The notes under the pieces were generated by a model that saw only the letters and a list, made by a program, of their open reading frames with translations, did not search any database and was not told the origin of the DNA. This document shows positions 46,061 through 54,792 of a stretch of 64,000 nucleotides of DNA, one piece after another (the first letter of the stretch is position 1; each line of letters starts with the position of its first letter). Origin of the DNA: Emcibacter sp. GTDB taxonomy: Bacteria; Pseudomonadota; Alphaproteobacteria; Sphingomonadales; Emcibacteraceae. The stretch is from positions 1 through 64,000 of the forward strand of contig JAIOYI010000011.1 in assembly GCA_021741205.1 (NCBI GenBank), given 5' to 3'. Made by a program: the position numbers and the translations under genes.

Positions 46061-47119
46061 TTAATCCTCCATCATGATGCTGTCACGTGGTCTGATATTG
46101 CCGTCTTGGGATAAAAGGATGGCTATGGGTTTAGTGCGTTCAAACTGTGAAAAGACAATCATTAAAATCACGGTGAAGGGCACGCTGAGGAACATGCCCG
46201 CGACGCCCCAGATGCTGCCCCAAAGGGCGAGGGACAGCATAACCACAAGCGGGCTAAGGTTTAAACTGTTTCCCATTAATTTTGGTTCTAAGATATTACC
46301 TAACGTCATTTGAATGGCGATCAATGATATGATAACAATAAAAAACGGGGTGAAGGTATCAAACTGTACAAGGCTCAAAACAGAGGGGAATAATACCGCA
46401 AGCATTGATCCTATGGTTGGAATGTAATTGAGTAAAAATATGAAGAATGCCCAGAAGCTTGCGTTATTTACCCCGACAGTAACCAATACGATATAGCAGG
46501 CACCGCCCGTGAGTACACTGACAAATGTTTTAACGCCAATATAGGTTTTAACGTCGCTTGAAATATGGTTAAGTATGGTTAGTACGTCCTCTTTATGAGA
46601 GGAGCCATTAAAGAGATGAGACAATTTTGTCTTAAAATATTTTTGTTCCAACATTAAAAATAACACATAAATTAAAATCAAGCTGGCGTTCCCCATGAGT
46701 GAGGCAAGTGCGCCCGCCACATTGGTGATAAAGGGGGTTAAATTTATCTGATGGACCATTTGGGCAAAGTTTGGTTCATCCTTTATACCAATTATATTAA
46801 ATATCTTTGTGGTTAATTTGACAAAATTTTCCTGATAGAGCGGAGCCGCCTGTTTGACTTCAACAATGTTATTGCTGATCATGCCAATAAGGAAATTCAG
46901 CACAAGAATAATAGTCAAAAGGGAGGCAATATAACTTATCATACGAGGGATTTGCCATTTTCCAATAGTGATCTTATGAAAATAATCGGACAGGATATTG
47001 ATCAAGTACCAAATCACAATCGCAATCATAAAGGGTACCAACAAATCACGGCCAATCACCATGATATAGACGATCAAAGAAATTAATCCTAGTCCTCCCG
47101 CATAGGATAAAATGCCCAT
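46061..47119 (-). CDS. AI-2E/PerM-family transporter
   Basis: 352 residues with about eight hydrophobic helices. A long loop after helix 3 and the C-terminal block NILEPKLMGNSLNLSPLVVML and LWGSIWGVAGMFLSVP, in parts, are diagnostic of the AI-2E family transporters (TqsA/YdiK/PerM). Some members export quorum signal AI-2, others exchange Na+/H+, and most are uncharacterised. AAGGAG lies eight bases before the ATG at 47119. It is divergent from the lysis-like module. Confidence 0.88.
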   Translation of the reverse strand: MGILSYAGGLGLISLIVYIMVIGRDLLVPFMIAIVIWYLINILSDYFHKITIGKWQIPRMISYIASLLTIILVLNFLIGMISNNIVEVKQAAPLYQENFVKLTTKIFNIIGIKDEPNFAQMVHQINLTPFITNVAGALASLMGNASLILIYVLFLMLEQKYFKTKLSHLFNGSSHKEDVLTILNHISSDVKTYIGVKTFVSVLTGGACYIVLVTVGVNNASFWAFFIFLLNYIPTIGSMLAVLFPSVLSLVQFDTFTPFFIVIISLIAIQMTLGNILEPKLMGNSLNLSPLVVMLSLALWGSIWGVAGMFLSVPFTVILMIVFSQFERTKPIAILLSQDGNIRPRDSIMMED

Positions 47120-47160
47120 TTTATGATCTCCTTATTATGATAAATTTTGGAAAGATTGTC

Positions 47161-47234
47161 CTGTTTTACGACCTAAAGGTCAAGTGATGATTTTGTCGTA
47201 AAAACAGAAATATACAACTTATAGGGGTTGTATA
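47161..47234. promoter_or_regulatory. Two inverted repeats in the promoter region before the lysis module
   Basis: CTGTTTTACGAC (47161-47172) and GTCGTAAAAACAG (47195-47207) pair over 12 bases with one bulge. Next to it, TATACAAC (47211-47218) and GTTGTATA (47227-47234) form an 8-bp inverted repeat whose right arm leads into TATAAT at 47231-47236, a possible -10 for the plus strand. This looks like repressor binding over a promoter, but it also faces the divergent AI-2E gene. Confidence 0.45.
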
Positions 47235-47342
47235 ATATATTTATTCTTATTTTAATCTTGTTTTTTTCTTATTCATACCTATAATAGGAATCAAGAGTCG
47301 TTTAGTTGTCGTTTTTATAGTGTAATATTATAGGAGTAAATA

Positions 47343-47966
47343 ATGCTTGGCCGACGCCCTGAATTAAGAGTTTTAGAAATAAAATCCGACATTATCAATT
47401 CTCATCAAAAAGAGGGTAGTTCTTTTAAAAGTAAACGTAAGGCAAGAAAAATTTGCCGTCAACAAAATCATCTTAAAAAATTAATCAATGTTAAAAACTC
47501 ACGCTCCATAAGAGGGAGGGAGGCAGAATTATATTCTGGTCCGACGGCGGAAACATTGGCAAAATTAATGCCAGATCCCTTGATTAAATTTAGGCGGAAT
47601 GACATTCTTAACGACCAGCAGATATGGTCTTTTACCCGTATAAGGAGGGCTATTCAAATTATCACAGACGGCACACAGACCCGCACCTCTCGGTATGGTG
47701 ATGTGGTGGTGCAAACAAGTCATGGGAAATTCTCGCCTGAGGCTGATTTCGACATTAAAATTAAAGAATATTACAGCAACTGGGTTGATCGGATGAACAT
47801 GGAAAGGCTCCAAGTGGGACCAGTTCTGGATATCATCATTGATGAATTGTCATTGAGTGCGGTTGATCGAAAGTGGGGAAAAAGAAAAGGCTGGGCTAAA
47901 CGCCATCTTCAGTCTTCTTTGGAGCTTTATGGCGTTTTTTTTGATCAAGTTAATAGGTATAAATAG
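47343..47966 (+). CDS. Hypothetical protein at the head of a lysis module
   Basis: 207 residues. A basic N-terminal half (about 20-60, many Lys and Arg) is followed by a C-terminal segment VGPVLDIIIDELSLSAVD then RKWGKRKGWAKRHL. This resembles the C-terminal DNA-binding-like end of alphaproteobacterial DUF6456-type proteins; that link is from memory and moderate at best. AGGAG precedes the ATG. It starts a three-gene run with an M15 peptidase and a 3TM holin, so a role in controlling or assisting lysis is plausible but unproven. Confidence 0.65.
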   Translation: MLGRRPELRVLEIKSDIINSHQKEGSSFKSKRKARKICRQQNHLKKLINVKNSRSIRGREAELYSGPTAETLAKLMPDPLIKFRRNDILNDQQIWSFTRIRRAIQIITDGTQTRTSRYGDVVVQTSHGKFSPEADFDIKIKEYYSNWVDRMNMERLQVGPVLDIIIDELSLSAVDRKWGKRKGWAKRHLQSSLELYGVFFDQVNRYK

Positions 47967-47975
47967 GAAAATAAA

Positions 47976-48434
47976 ATGACTATCGTTAATAATAAGCTGT
48001 CGGATCATTTTTCTTTAAGGGAATTAACTCATAGCGCTGTGGCCGTGCGTCATGGATTGGATAATATCCCAACGGTTAGGGAGGTCGCCAATCTCACCAA
48101 TCTTACGATACATGTTTTGGAGCCAGTACGGACATATTTTAACATTCCTTTTCGCCCTACAAGTGGCTACCGCAATTTAGCGGTGAATAAATTGGTGGGT
48201 TCAAAACCATCATCACAGCATATCACGGGACATGCAGCCGACTTTGAAATCCCAACCATTGCGAATTTTGATTTGGCTCATTGGATCAAAGATAATCTAG
48301 AATTTGATCAACTCATTTTGGAATTTTATCAGAAGGATAACCCCGTGAGCGGTTGGGTTCACTGCTCCTATGTTGCGGGGCATAACAGAAAAATGAGTCT
48401 GATTTTTGATGGTAAGCGTTATAAGGAGTTTTAG
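47976..48434 (+). CDS. M15A-family peptidase, probable phage-type endolysin
   Basis: 152 residues. LSDHFSLRELTHS at the N-terminus, TSGYRNLAVNKLVGSKPSSQH and HITGHAADFEI give the zinc site (SxHxxGxAxD), and GWVHCSY supplies the second His. This is the Peptidase_M15_3 type used by phage and GTA endolysins to cut peptide crosslinks in murein. No signal peptide is seen, so passage would need the holin encoded next. AGGA precedes the ATG; the next gene begins 2 bases after its stop. Confidence 0.85.
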   Translation: MTIVNNKLSDHFSLRELTHSAVAVRHGLDNIPTVREVANLTNLTIHVLEPVRTYFNIPFRPTSGYRNLAVNKLVGSKPSSQHITGHAADFEIPTIANFDLAHWIKDNLEFDQLILEFYQKDNPVSGWVHCSYVAGHNRKMSLIFDGKRYKEF

Positions 48435-48435
48435 G

Positions 48436-48846
48436 ATGAGTATTTTTTCAAGTCTTTTTGGGGCGCCTGCCGTTGATGCGGTTACGGCTGTGGGGCATGT
48501 GGTGGATAAGCTTTTTACCAGTGATGAGGAGCGGGTGCAGGCTGCCATTCTAATGGAAAAAATCCGTCAGAAGCCACAATTGTTACAGGCTGAGATTAAC
48601 AAGATAGAGGCATCCCATCGGTCATTATTTGTGGCGGGTTGGCGACCCTTTATTGGTTGGGTTTGCGGCATGGGTTTTTTATGGGCTTTTTTGTTGCACC
48701 CCTTCTTTGAATGGATTGTCGCTTTAAGAGGGATGCATATAGTGCCGCCCCATATCATGACAGATAATATGATGGAATTGGTTTTGGCTCTTCTTGGGCT
48801 TGGAACATTGCGCAGTGTGGAGAAAATAACAGGCCGCAGTAAATAA
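48436..48846 (+). CDS. GTA-type three-TM holin family protein
   Basis: 136 residues. An N-terminal amphipathic part (SLFGAPAVDAVTAVGHVVD), a charged stretch with AEINKIEASHRS, then hydrophobic WRPFIGWVCGMGFLWAFLL and a C-terminal helix ELVLALLGLGTLRSVEKITG fit the GTA_holin_3TM family (PF11351). In Rhodobacter-type gene transfer agents the holin and endolysin genes are separate from the capsid cluster, as here. ATG at 48436 is chosen because AAGGAG and the M15 stop lie immediately upstream. Confidence 0.8.
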   Translation: MSIFSSLFGAPAVDAVTAVGHVVDKLFTSDEERVQAAILMEKIRQKPQLLQAEINKIEASHRSLFVAGWRPFIGWVCGMGFLWAFLLHPFFEWIVALRGMHIVPPHIMTDNMMELVLALLGLGTLRSVEKITGRSK

Positions 48847-48934
48847 TCATTCCAATTTAACGGTTGCAATAGGGCGAACAATGGGGGAAACTTAACGAAT
48901 ATATTATATTTCAAATAACATATAGGGGTTCATT

Positions 48935-49636
48935 ATGAAAAAAATATTTATCGGTATAGTGGTAATTTTGGTTGTGATCGGTGGTGTATTATTTTACGGA
49001 GCTTCTCAGTCTGGTACGATCATCCGGAGCGGGATTCTTGAATATGCGCCAAAGGCAACGGGGGCAAATGTTGATCTGAATAAGGTTAATGTGTCGCTGT
49101 TTGGGGGCAGTGCGGGGTTGTCTGGTCTTATGGTTGGTAATCCAAAAGGCTTTAAATCCGATTATGCCTTTAAGGTTGGTGATATGGCGGTTAAGCTTGA
49201 TCTGAAAAGCCTTGCAAGCGATGTTATCTGTATTAAAGAAATTCGCATTGATGGCGCGGATTTGATTTATGAAATCGGCACCAAGGGCAACAATATCAGT
49301 AAAATTCAAAAAAATATCGAAGCCTATACCGCAAGTCTTGGCCTTGCTGCCTCTGAAAGCGATAGCAGCGCAAAATTTATTGTGGATCATATTTATATCA
49401 CGGGCACTAAGGTGAAATTGGCATCGGATCTTTTGGGTGGTAAGGGTGCGGCATTACCCTTGCCTGATATTCACCTGAAAAATATTGGAACAGAGGATAA
49501 GGGTGCCACCGCAGGCGAAGTGGGTAGTGCGGTCTTTGGTGCGGTGAATAAGGGGCTTGGCAAAATCATCACCAAGGATATGATCAACAACAGCCTCGGC
49601 AGTGTGAAGAAAAAGCTCGGCGATATTTTTAAGTAA
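48935..49636 (+). CDS. AsmA-like envelope protein
   Basis: 233 residues. One N-terminal transmembrane segment (about 4-24, IFIGIVVILVVIGGVLFYGA) is followed by a domain with VDLNKVNVSLFGGSAGLSGL and VKLDLKSLASDVICIKEIR, the repeating beta-groove pattern of AsmA/DUF748-type proteins that link inner and outer membranes. Exact function unknown. AAAAAGCTCGGC near the end encodes a basic tail. It has its own start after an 88-base gap following the holin gene and is convergent with the amidohydrolase gene. Confidence 0.65.
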   Translation: MKKIFIGIVVILVVIGGVLFYGASQSGTIIRSGILEYAPKATGANVDLNKVNVSLFGGSAGLSGLMVGNPKGFKSDYAFKVGDMAVKLDLKSLASDVICIKEIRIDGADLIYEIGTKGNNISKIQKNIEAYTASLGLAASESDSSAKFIVDHIYITGTKVKLASDLLGGKGAALPLPDIHLKNIGTEDKGATAGEVGSAVFGAVNKGLGKIITKDMINNSLGSVKKKLGDIFK

Positions 49637-49696
49637 GGCGCCATACTTTTAAGTAAGACAAAGGCCAGAGACGCAAATACCGCGCCATAAATAGTT

Positions 49697-49734
49697 TATC
49701 TTCTAAAACAATAGTTATACTGTTTTAGAAGATA
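49697..49734. repeat. 14-bp perfect inverted repeat between convergent genes
   Basis: TATCTTCTAAAACA and TGTTTTAGAAGATA flank a ten-base loop. It lies midway between the stops of the AsmA-like and amidohydrolase genes. Neither side has a clear U-tract, so a classic terminator is unlikely; a 3' mRNA-stabilising hairpin or a mobile-repeat remnant would also fit. Confidence 0.55.
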
Positions 49735-49785
49735 GCCGCCCTTATAAAATCGCTCATAAGTGTATAATTATCCGACGATAAACCC

Positions 49786-51063
49786 CTATTCATTCTTGTA
49801 AATTTTACCGTCTTTCATGACAAAACTCACTTTTTCAAACAGGCTGAGGTCGGTTAGCGGGTCGCCGCCTTTGATGGCAATGATGTCGGCAAAACGGCCT
49901 TCGGTTATGGCGCCAATGTCTTTTTCCATGCCAAATAAGACGGCTGTATTGAGGGTTGCGGTTTGGACGGCCTGCATGGGGGTCATGCCCCATTCAACCA
50001 TTTTAACCATTTGTTTGCCGTTGCCGCCATGGGGATAGACCCCCGCATCGGTTCCGTATGACATCTTGACGCCAGCCTTCACCGCTGCCTGAAAACTTTG
50101 CCGTTGACGCAGGCCTACCTCACGTTCCTTGTCGAGGGATTCTTGCAGCATGCCAACTTTTGCCCCTTCTTCTAAGATATAGTCATCATTATAGATATCC
50201 ATGGAGAAAGTTGTGCCCATTTTCTTGGCAAGCTTAATACCTTCATCATCCAGAAAGCTCACATGCTCTATGCTGTCTGCACCCGCAAGGATCGCACTCT
50301 TGATGCCTTCGGTGCCGTGCGCATGAACGGTGACTTTGCGTCCTGCCATATGGGCTTCATCAACGATCGCTTTCATCTCTTCCAAGGTATATTGCTGTGC
50401 GCCAACCCGTGTACCTTTGGAAAATACGCCGCCCGTACCACAAAATTTAATAAGATCCGCACCATATTTTATATTCTCACGCACTTTTGTCCGCACGGCC
50501 CAAGGACCATCGGCGACACCCTCCGTCACATCCTTATAGCGGGGTGGCAGAAGATTTTCATCACAATGTCCCCCTGTAATACCCAGTGCGGGCCCAGAGA
50601 CAAGTATCCGTGGCCCTGGAACATCGCCTGCATTAATGGCGTCTCGTAATGCTACATCCGCATAGGCCGCAGCCCCCACATTGCGCACGGCGGTAAATCC
50701 TGCCATGAGCGTTTTTTTCGCATTTACGACACCAAAAATTGTCTCACGACCCGTGGACATGCTCAGGGATTCATAGCCATATAAGCTCGATCCTACCAAA
50801 TGAACATGGCTATCAAGGAGGCCAGGCATAACCGTGGAATCCGACAGATCAATCACGGTAGCGCCTTCGGGCAGGGTCATTGTCTGATCAGCCTTAAGCA
50901 CCTGTTTAATGCGGTTGCCTTCGATGATAATGATTTGATCGGTTTGAACTTTACCGCTGATCACATCAATAAAATGTCCCGCTTTGATGACGGTGATGTT
51001 GTCTGCTGCGTGGGCTATTGAAAGGTTTGTTATTAAAGCAGCAGCTATAAGTATTTTTTTCAT
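49786..51063 (-). CDS. Exported amidohydrolase (imidazolonepropionase-like)
   Basis: 425 residues with a signal peptide ending in SIAHA. MPGLLDSHVHLVG gives the metal-binding HxH, VTVHAHGTEGIKSAI and DSIEHVSFLD give later histidines, and SYGTDAGVYPHG the catalytic Asp. This group includes periplasmic Xaa-Pro or acyl-amino-acid hydrolases. Substrate unknown. AAGGG precedes the ATG. It is the third exported amide-directed hydrolase in the window, after those at 5.9 and 35.7 kb, but the three are not linked. Confidence 0.85.
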   Translation of the reverse strand: MKKILIAAALITNLSIAHAADNITVIKAGHFIDVISGKVQTDQIIIIEGNRIKQVLKADQTMTLPEGATVIDLSDSTVMPGLLDSHVHLVGSSLYGYESLSMSTGRETIFGVVNAKKTLMAGFTAVRNVGAAAYADVALRDAINAGDVPGPRILVSGPALGITGGHCDENLLPPRYKDVTEGVADGPWAVRTKVRENIKYGADLIKFCGTGGVFSKGTRVGAQQYTLEEMKAIVDEAHMAGRKVTVHAHGTEGIKSAILAGADSIEHVSFLDDEGIKLAKKMGTTFSMDIYNDDYILEEGAKVGMLQESLDKEREVGLRQRQSFQAAVKAGVKMSYGTDAGVYPHGGNGKQMVKMVEWGMTPMQAVQTATLNTAVLFGMEKDIGAITEGRFADIIAIKGGDPLTDLSLFEKVSFVMKDGKIYKNE

Positions 51064-51200
51064 GATTATCCCTTAATTTTTTGTTTATAGTAATCTAGGA
51101 CATCTCGTGAATTCTGTCAAAGCCTATAAATCGAATAGGGCCAGCGAACCTAGTGATATTTTCCTATGATCTTTTATGGTCTTTGTGGTAAGGGCATTTT

Positions 51201-54200
51201 ATGAAGAATATTTCCAACCGGGCAGTACAGAGCAAGGGGCGGGTCAGGGCAATTCTTGGGCCTACCAATACGGGCAAGACCCATCTTGCGGTTGAGCGCA
51301 TGCTCGGCCATACGACAGGCATGATAGGTCTGCCTTTGCGGCTGCTTGCTCGGGAAATCTATGACCGTGTGGTGAATTCGCCGCAAAATCCAGCTGGTAA
51401 AAATACGGTCGCCTTGATCACGGGGGAAGAAAAAATTATCCCGAAAAACCCCCGTTTCTGGATTTGTACGGTGGAAAGCATGCCCATGGAAAAAAGCGTA
51501 GCCTTTCTTGCGGTGGACGAAATTCAACTGGCGGCAGATCCAGAACGGGGTCATGTCTTTACCGATCGTTTGATGCGGGCACGGGGGACAGAAGAGACCA
51601 TGTTTCTCGGGGCTGATACCATGACACCGCTCATTCGTCGCTTTGTGCCAGATGTGGAATTTAGCAGCCGCCCCCGTTTTTCAAAACTCACCTATACACC
51701 AGCAAAGAAATTGAGCCGCCTGCAAAATCGCACGGCCCTTGTGACCTTTTCTGCCCATAATGTTTATGGTTATGCGGAAATGTTACGGCGGCAAAAGGGC
51801 GGCGTTGCGGTGGTTATGGGGTCTTTAAGCCCTAGAACCCGCAACAAACAGGTGGAGCTCTATCAAAATGGGGATGTGGATTTTCTGGTGGCAACGGACG
51901 CCATTGGCATGGGACTTAATATGGATATTGACCATGTCTGTTTTGCTTCCACCTCAAAATTTGATGGCCGCCGTATGCGACAACTCTCCGTGGCGGAAAT
52001 TGCTCAAATTGCAGGGCGTGCGGGGCGTCATATGAAGGGGGGAACCTTTGGCTGCCTTGCGGACGGGGTGGATATGTATGACGGCCTGAGTGATGAGATG
52101 ATTTATGGGGTGGAAAATCATAAATTTTCCCCACTCAATGTGCTTGAATGGCGCAATAGTGCCTTGGATTATAGCCATGCAACGGCACTGATTCGCTCGC
52201 TAGAGGCCTCGCCCGACCGAAAAGGGTTATGCAGAACACAGGAAAATATAGATTTAATATCCCTGCGTCAGATGCTAAATAGACCCGATATTAAGCCATA
52301 TCTTGGCGGGCCTGCCGCCTTAAAAAGCTTGTGGGATATATGCCAAATACCAGATTTTCGTAAAATTTCGGATGGGGAGCATATTACTCTGCTCACAGAT
52401 ATTTATCGGCAGATTTCTGCGGATAATGGTGTTCTTGATCCCACTTGGCTTCGGGCAGAAATCACCCCGCTCAATAATTTTACGGGGGATGTGGATATAT
52501 TATCAACACGGCTTGCTTATATCAGAACATGGACCTATATTTCCCACCGTTCTCTTTGGTTTGATGATGCAAAATATTGGCAAGAATTAACAAGAGATAT
52601 TGAAGATCACCTATCAGATGCGCTACATGAACGTCTGACACAAAAATTCGTGGATCGACGTATATCGGTTCTGATGCGGGAATTACGCCAAAAAGGATGT
52701 TTAATGGCAAATATTGATACAGACGGCAGCATTTATGTGGAAGGCCATTTTATTGGCACCTTAGAAGGATTCCAATTTAAAGAAGATGCCTCTGCATTTG
52801 GCGAGGATAGCCATATCCTTCGAGCCGCCGCTGATACGGTTCTGGGGCAAGAAATTAAAAATAAGGCCACAGAACTTGCCGAGGCCGAAGACGGGGAAAT
52901 GAGCCTCATTCTTGGTGATCCTATGACCCGTTCTACGATTAATTGGCGGGGCATTGCCATTGCCAATGTGGTGAAGGGGGCTAGCATATTGACACCAAAG
53001 GCCGTGGTCATACCGACAGCCCATTTGCAGGGTGATGTGCTTGCATTGGTACAGGGGCGCCTTGAGCGTTGGCTTGAGCGTCATGTTAGTGAAATTTTGG
53101 CACCGCTTTTTAGTTTGCAAGAGGCCGTGAACGGTGCCAAGGATGCACAGGGCAATGACATGATCACTGGTATGGCACGTGGCATTGCCTTTCAAATGCT
53201 GGAGAAGTTAGGCACTATTCCCCGTCGCATGATTGCCCGTGATTTTAGAGGCGTGGAAAGAGAAGGCCGCTTTCAACTGAAACAGCTCGGCATTTGGCTT
53301 GGGTCGGCAAGCCTTTATATTCCAAGTCTTTTGAAGCCTGCCCCTGCACAATTACGGCTATTCTTATGGGCATTGTATAATGATATGGAACAGTTGCCCC
53401 ATGTCCCCGTGGCGGGATTATGCACCATTACTATTGATCCATCTGCTCCAAGAACATTTTATGAGGTTTCGGGCTATCGGGTGGTGGGTAAAAATGCGGT
53501 GCGACTTGATATGTTGGAACGACTGAGCAATGCGGCTCGGGAAATATCTTTAAAGGGACCCTTTCCCGCTGACCCTGATTTGATGAGCCTTGTGGGGACA
53601 AGCGGTGAACATTTTAACGAAATTATGGGTTATTTGGGGTATGTTTACAAAGAATATAGCCCAGAAGATGCCACCAAAATAGCACAGGCGCGTGCGGCCT
53701 CAGTCGCAGAAGAAATGGCTAAGAAAGCAGAAGAAAACGCCCAGAAAGCAGAAGAAACAAAGGATGTGATAACGCCCGAAACATCTGAGACAACAGGGGT
53801 CACAGAAGAAACCCCCACAGTCATTCCACAAGTTGAGGTTAAACCAGAAGACGTCATACCAGAAGACGTCATACCAGAAGACGTCATACCAGAAGACGTC
53901 ATACCAGAAGACGTCATACCAGAAGACGTCATACCAGAAGACGTCATACCAGAAGACGTCATACCAGAAGACGTCATACCAGAAGATATTATGCCAGAAG
54001 AGGCCAAGGAAATTGTGACGGCTGAAAAGATTTTTCTGTTTAGTCACGAACCCTATCAAAATAACGAGCGGTCAAGGCCTAAAAAAACATTCGTTGACAG
54101 GTCAAACCCAAAAAGTACCAAAGGCAGGACAATTGTTTTCAAAGCGAGAGACACTGAAAAGAAACCCGCCCCATCCCGTAAATTTAAGGATAAAAAACCC

Positions 54201-54284
54201 GCTCATAAAGCCGTGGCTCTTGACCCGCTGAATCCCTTTGCAGCTCTTGCAGGTTTTAAGGATCAGCTAAAGTCGAAAAAATAA
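51201..54284 (+). CDS. SUV3-like DExH RNA helicase with a repeat-bearing C-terminus
   Basis: 1027 residues. Walker A is GPTNTGKTH (20-28), the DExH box is AVDEIQLAADPERGH (helicase motif II), and QIAGRAGRH is motif VI. Together with the LPLRLLAREIYDRV segment this is the mitochondrial SUV3-like group, common in alphaproteobacteria. It probably unwinds structured RNA for decay. Residues about 882-933 are a VIPED repeat encoded by a 15-bp tandem array, after which a lysine-rich tail (RSRPKKTFVDRS, KKPAPSRKFKDKK) could bind RNA. AAGGG precedes the ATG. The S4 protein gene follows after 2 bases, so the two are coupled. Confidence 0.88.
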   Translation: MKNISNRAVQSKGRVRAILGPTNTGKTHLAVERMLGHTTGMIGLPLRLLAREIYDRVVNSPQNPAGKNTVALITGEEKIIPKNPRFWICTVESMPMEKSVAFLAVDEIQLAADPERGHVFTDRLMRARGTEETMFLGADTMTPLIRRFVPDVEFSSRPRFSKLTYTPAKKLSRLQNRTALVTFSAHNVYGYAEMLRRQKGGVAVVMGSLSPRTRNKQVELYQNGDVDFLVATDAIGMGLNMDIDHVCFASTSKFDGRRMRQLSVAEIAQIAGRAGRHMKGGTFGCLADGVDMYDGLSDEMIYGVENHKFSPLNVLEWRNSALDYSHATALIRSLEASPDRKGLCRTQENIDLISLRQMLNRPDIKPYLGGPAALKSLWDICQIPDFRKISDGEHITLLTDIYRQISADNGVLDPTWLRAEITPLNNFTGDVDILSTRLAYIRTWTYISHRSLWFDDAKYWQELTRDIEDHLSDALHERLTQKFVDRRISVLMRELRQKGCLMANIDTDGSIYVEGHFIGTLEGFQFKEDASAFGEDSHILRAAADTVLGQEIKNKATELAEAEDGEMSLILGDPMTRSTINWRGIAIANVVKGASILTPKAVVIPTAHLQGDVLALVQGRLERWLERHVSEILAPLFSLQEAVNGAKDAQGNDMITGMARGIAFQMLEKLGTIPRRMIARDFRGVEREGRFQLKQLGIWLGSASLYIPSLLKPAPAQLRLFLWALYNDMEQLPHVPVAGLCTITIDPSAPRTFYEVSGYRVVGKNAVRLDMLERLSNAAREISLKGPFPADPDLMSLVGTSGEHFNEIMGYLGYVYKEYSPEDATKIAQARAASVAEEMAKKAEENAQKAEETKDVITPETSETTGVTEETPTVIPQVEVKPEDVIPEDVIPEDVIPEDVIPEDVIPEDVIPEDVIPEDVIPEDVIPEDIMPEEAKEIVTAEKIFLFSHEPYQNNERSRPKKTFVDRSNPKSTKGRTIVFKARDTEKKPAPSRKFKDKKPAHKAVALDPLNPFAALAGFKDQLKSKK
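53844..54000 (+). repeat. 15-bp coding tandem repeat encoding VIPED
   Basis: The unit CCAGAAGACGTCATA occurs nine times without a mismatch (53844-53978), followed by one changed unit (CCAGAAGATATTATG) and a partial unit. The period is a multiple of three, so copy-number changes keep the helicase frame. The perfect identity of the copies suggests recent slippage expansion. Confidence 0.95.
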
Positions 54285-54286
54285 GA

Positions 54287-54697
54287 GTGATAGAGAAGGT
54301 GTTGGAAATAAGTAATAGCCAAAGAATAGATATTTGGCTCTGGCATGCCCGTTTCTATAAAACCCGTTCTCTTGCCACAAAAATATGCCGAGCCGGTAAA
54401 GTACGCATCAATGGACAGAAAATTACCAAAGCCAGCGCAATGGTTGTGGCGGGACATGTTCTAACCTTTGTGCAGCCTAATATTATTCGCATTGTCAAGG
54501 TGCTGGATTTTGCCTCCCGCAGAGGCGGCGCACCAGAAGCCCAAACCTTATATGAGGATATGACCCCATCTGTTGAGGTCACACGCAAGGCAGATCAAGA
54601 CAAAGTTGCCCGTAGAGAAAGAGGCTCAGGCCGCCCAACAAAGACTGAAAGACGGGCGACGGATCGCCTCAAGGGAAAATTTTTGGATATTGATTAG
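54287..54697 (+). CDS. hslR: RNA-binding S4 domain protein (Hsp15/HslR-like)
   Basis: 136 residues. The S4 domain reads QRIDIWLWHARFYKTRSLA and AGKVRINGQKITKAS, as in Hsp15, which binds stalled 50S subunits carrying nascent chains. The C-terminal half is rich in Arg and Lys (RRERGSGRPTKTERR). The start is GTG at 54287; TTG at 54302 is a possible alternative. It directly follows the SUV3-like helicase, a pair conserved in alphaproteobacteria, pointing to shared work on RNA. Confidence 0.85.
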   Translation: MIEKVLEISNSQRIDIWLWHARFYKTRSLATKICRAGKVRINGQKITKASAMVVAGHVLTFVQPNIIRIVKVLDFASRRGGAPEAQTLYEDMTPSVEVTRKADQDKVARRERGSGRPTKTERRATDRLKGKFLDID

Positions 54698-54792
54698 AAT
54701 ACAGCCAATATTTAAGGTCTTTTTAAATTTATCATTTTATAGTCTGTATCAGTGAAATATTGTGCAAGGAATCATTGTGTAGGGAATATGAT

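Noticed and set aside
47976-48846. Remnant prophage
   Set aside because: No integrase, repressor, capsid, tail or attachment repeat is visible around the lysis genes, so a GTA-type or domesticated lysis module is the more cautious call.
53844-54000. CRISPR-like array
   Set aside because: The 15-bp units are contiguous with no spacers and lie in frame within a coding sequence.
53645-54059. Antisense ORFs rich in SSGMT or FWYDV repeats over the helicase gene
   Set aside because: They are read-through of the 15-bp repeat in other frames, which lacks stop codons by composition; no ribosome-binding site and no family likeness.
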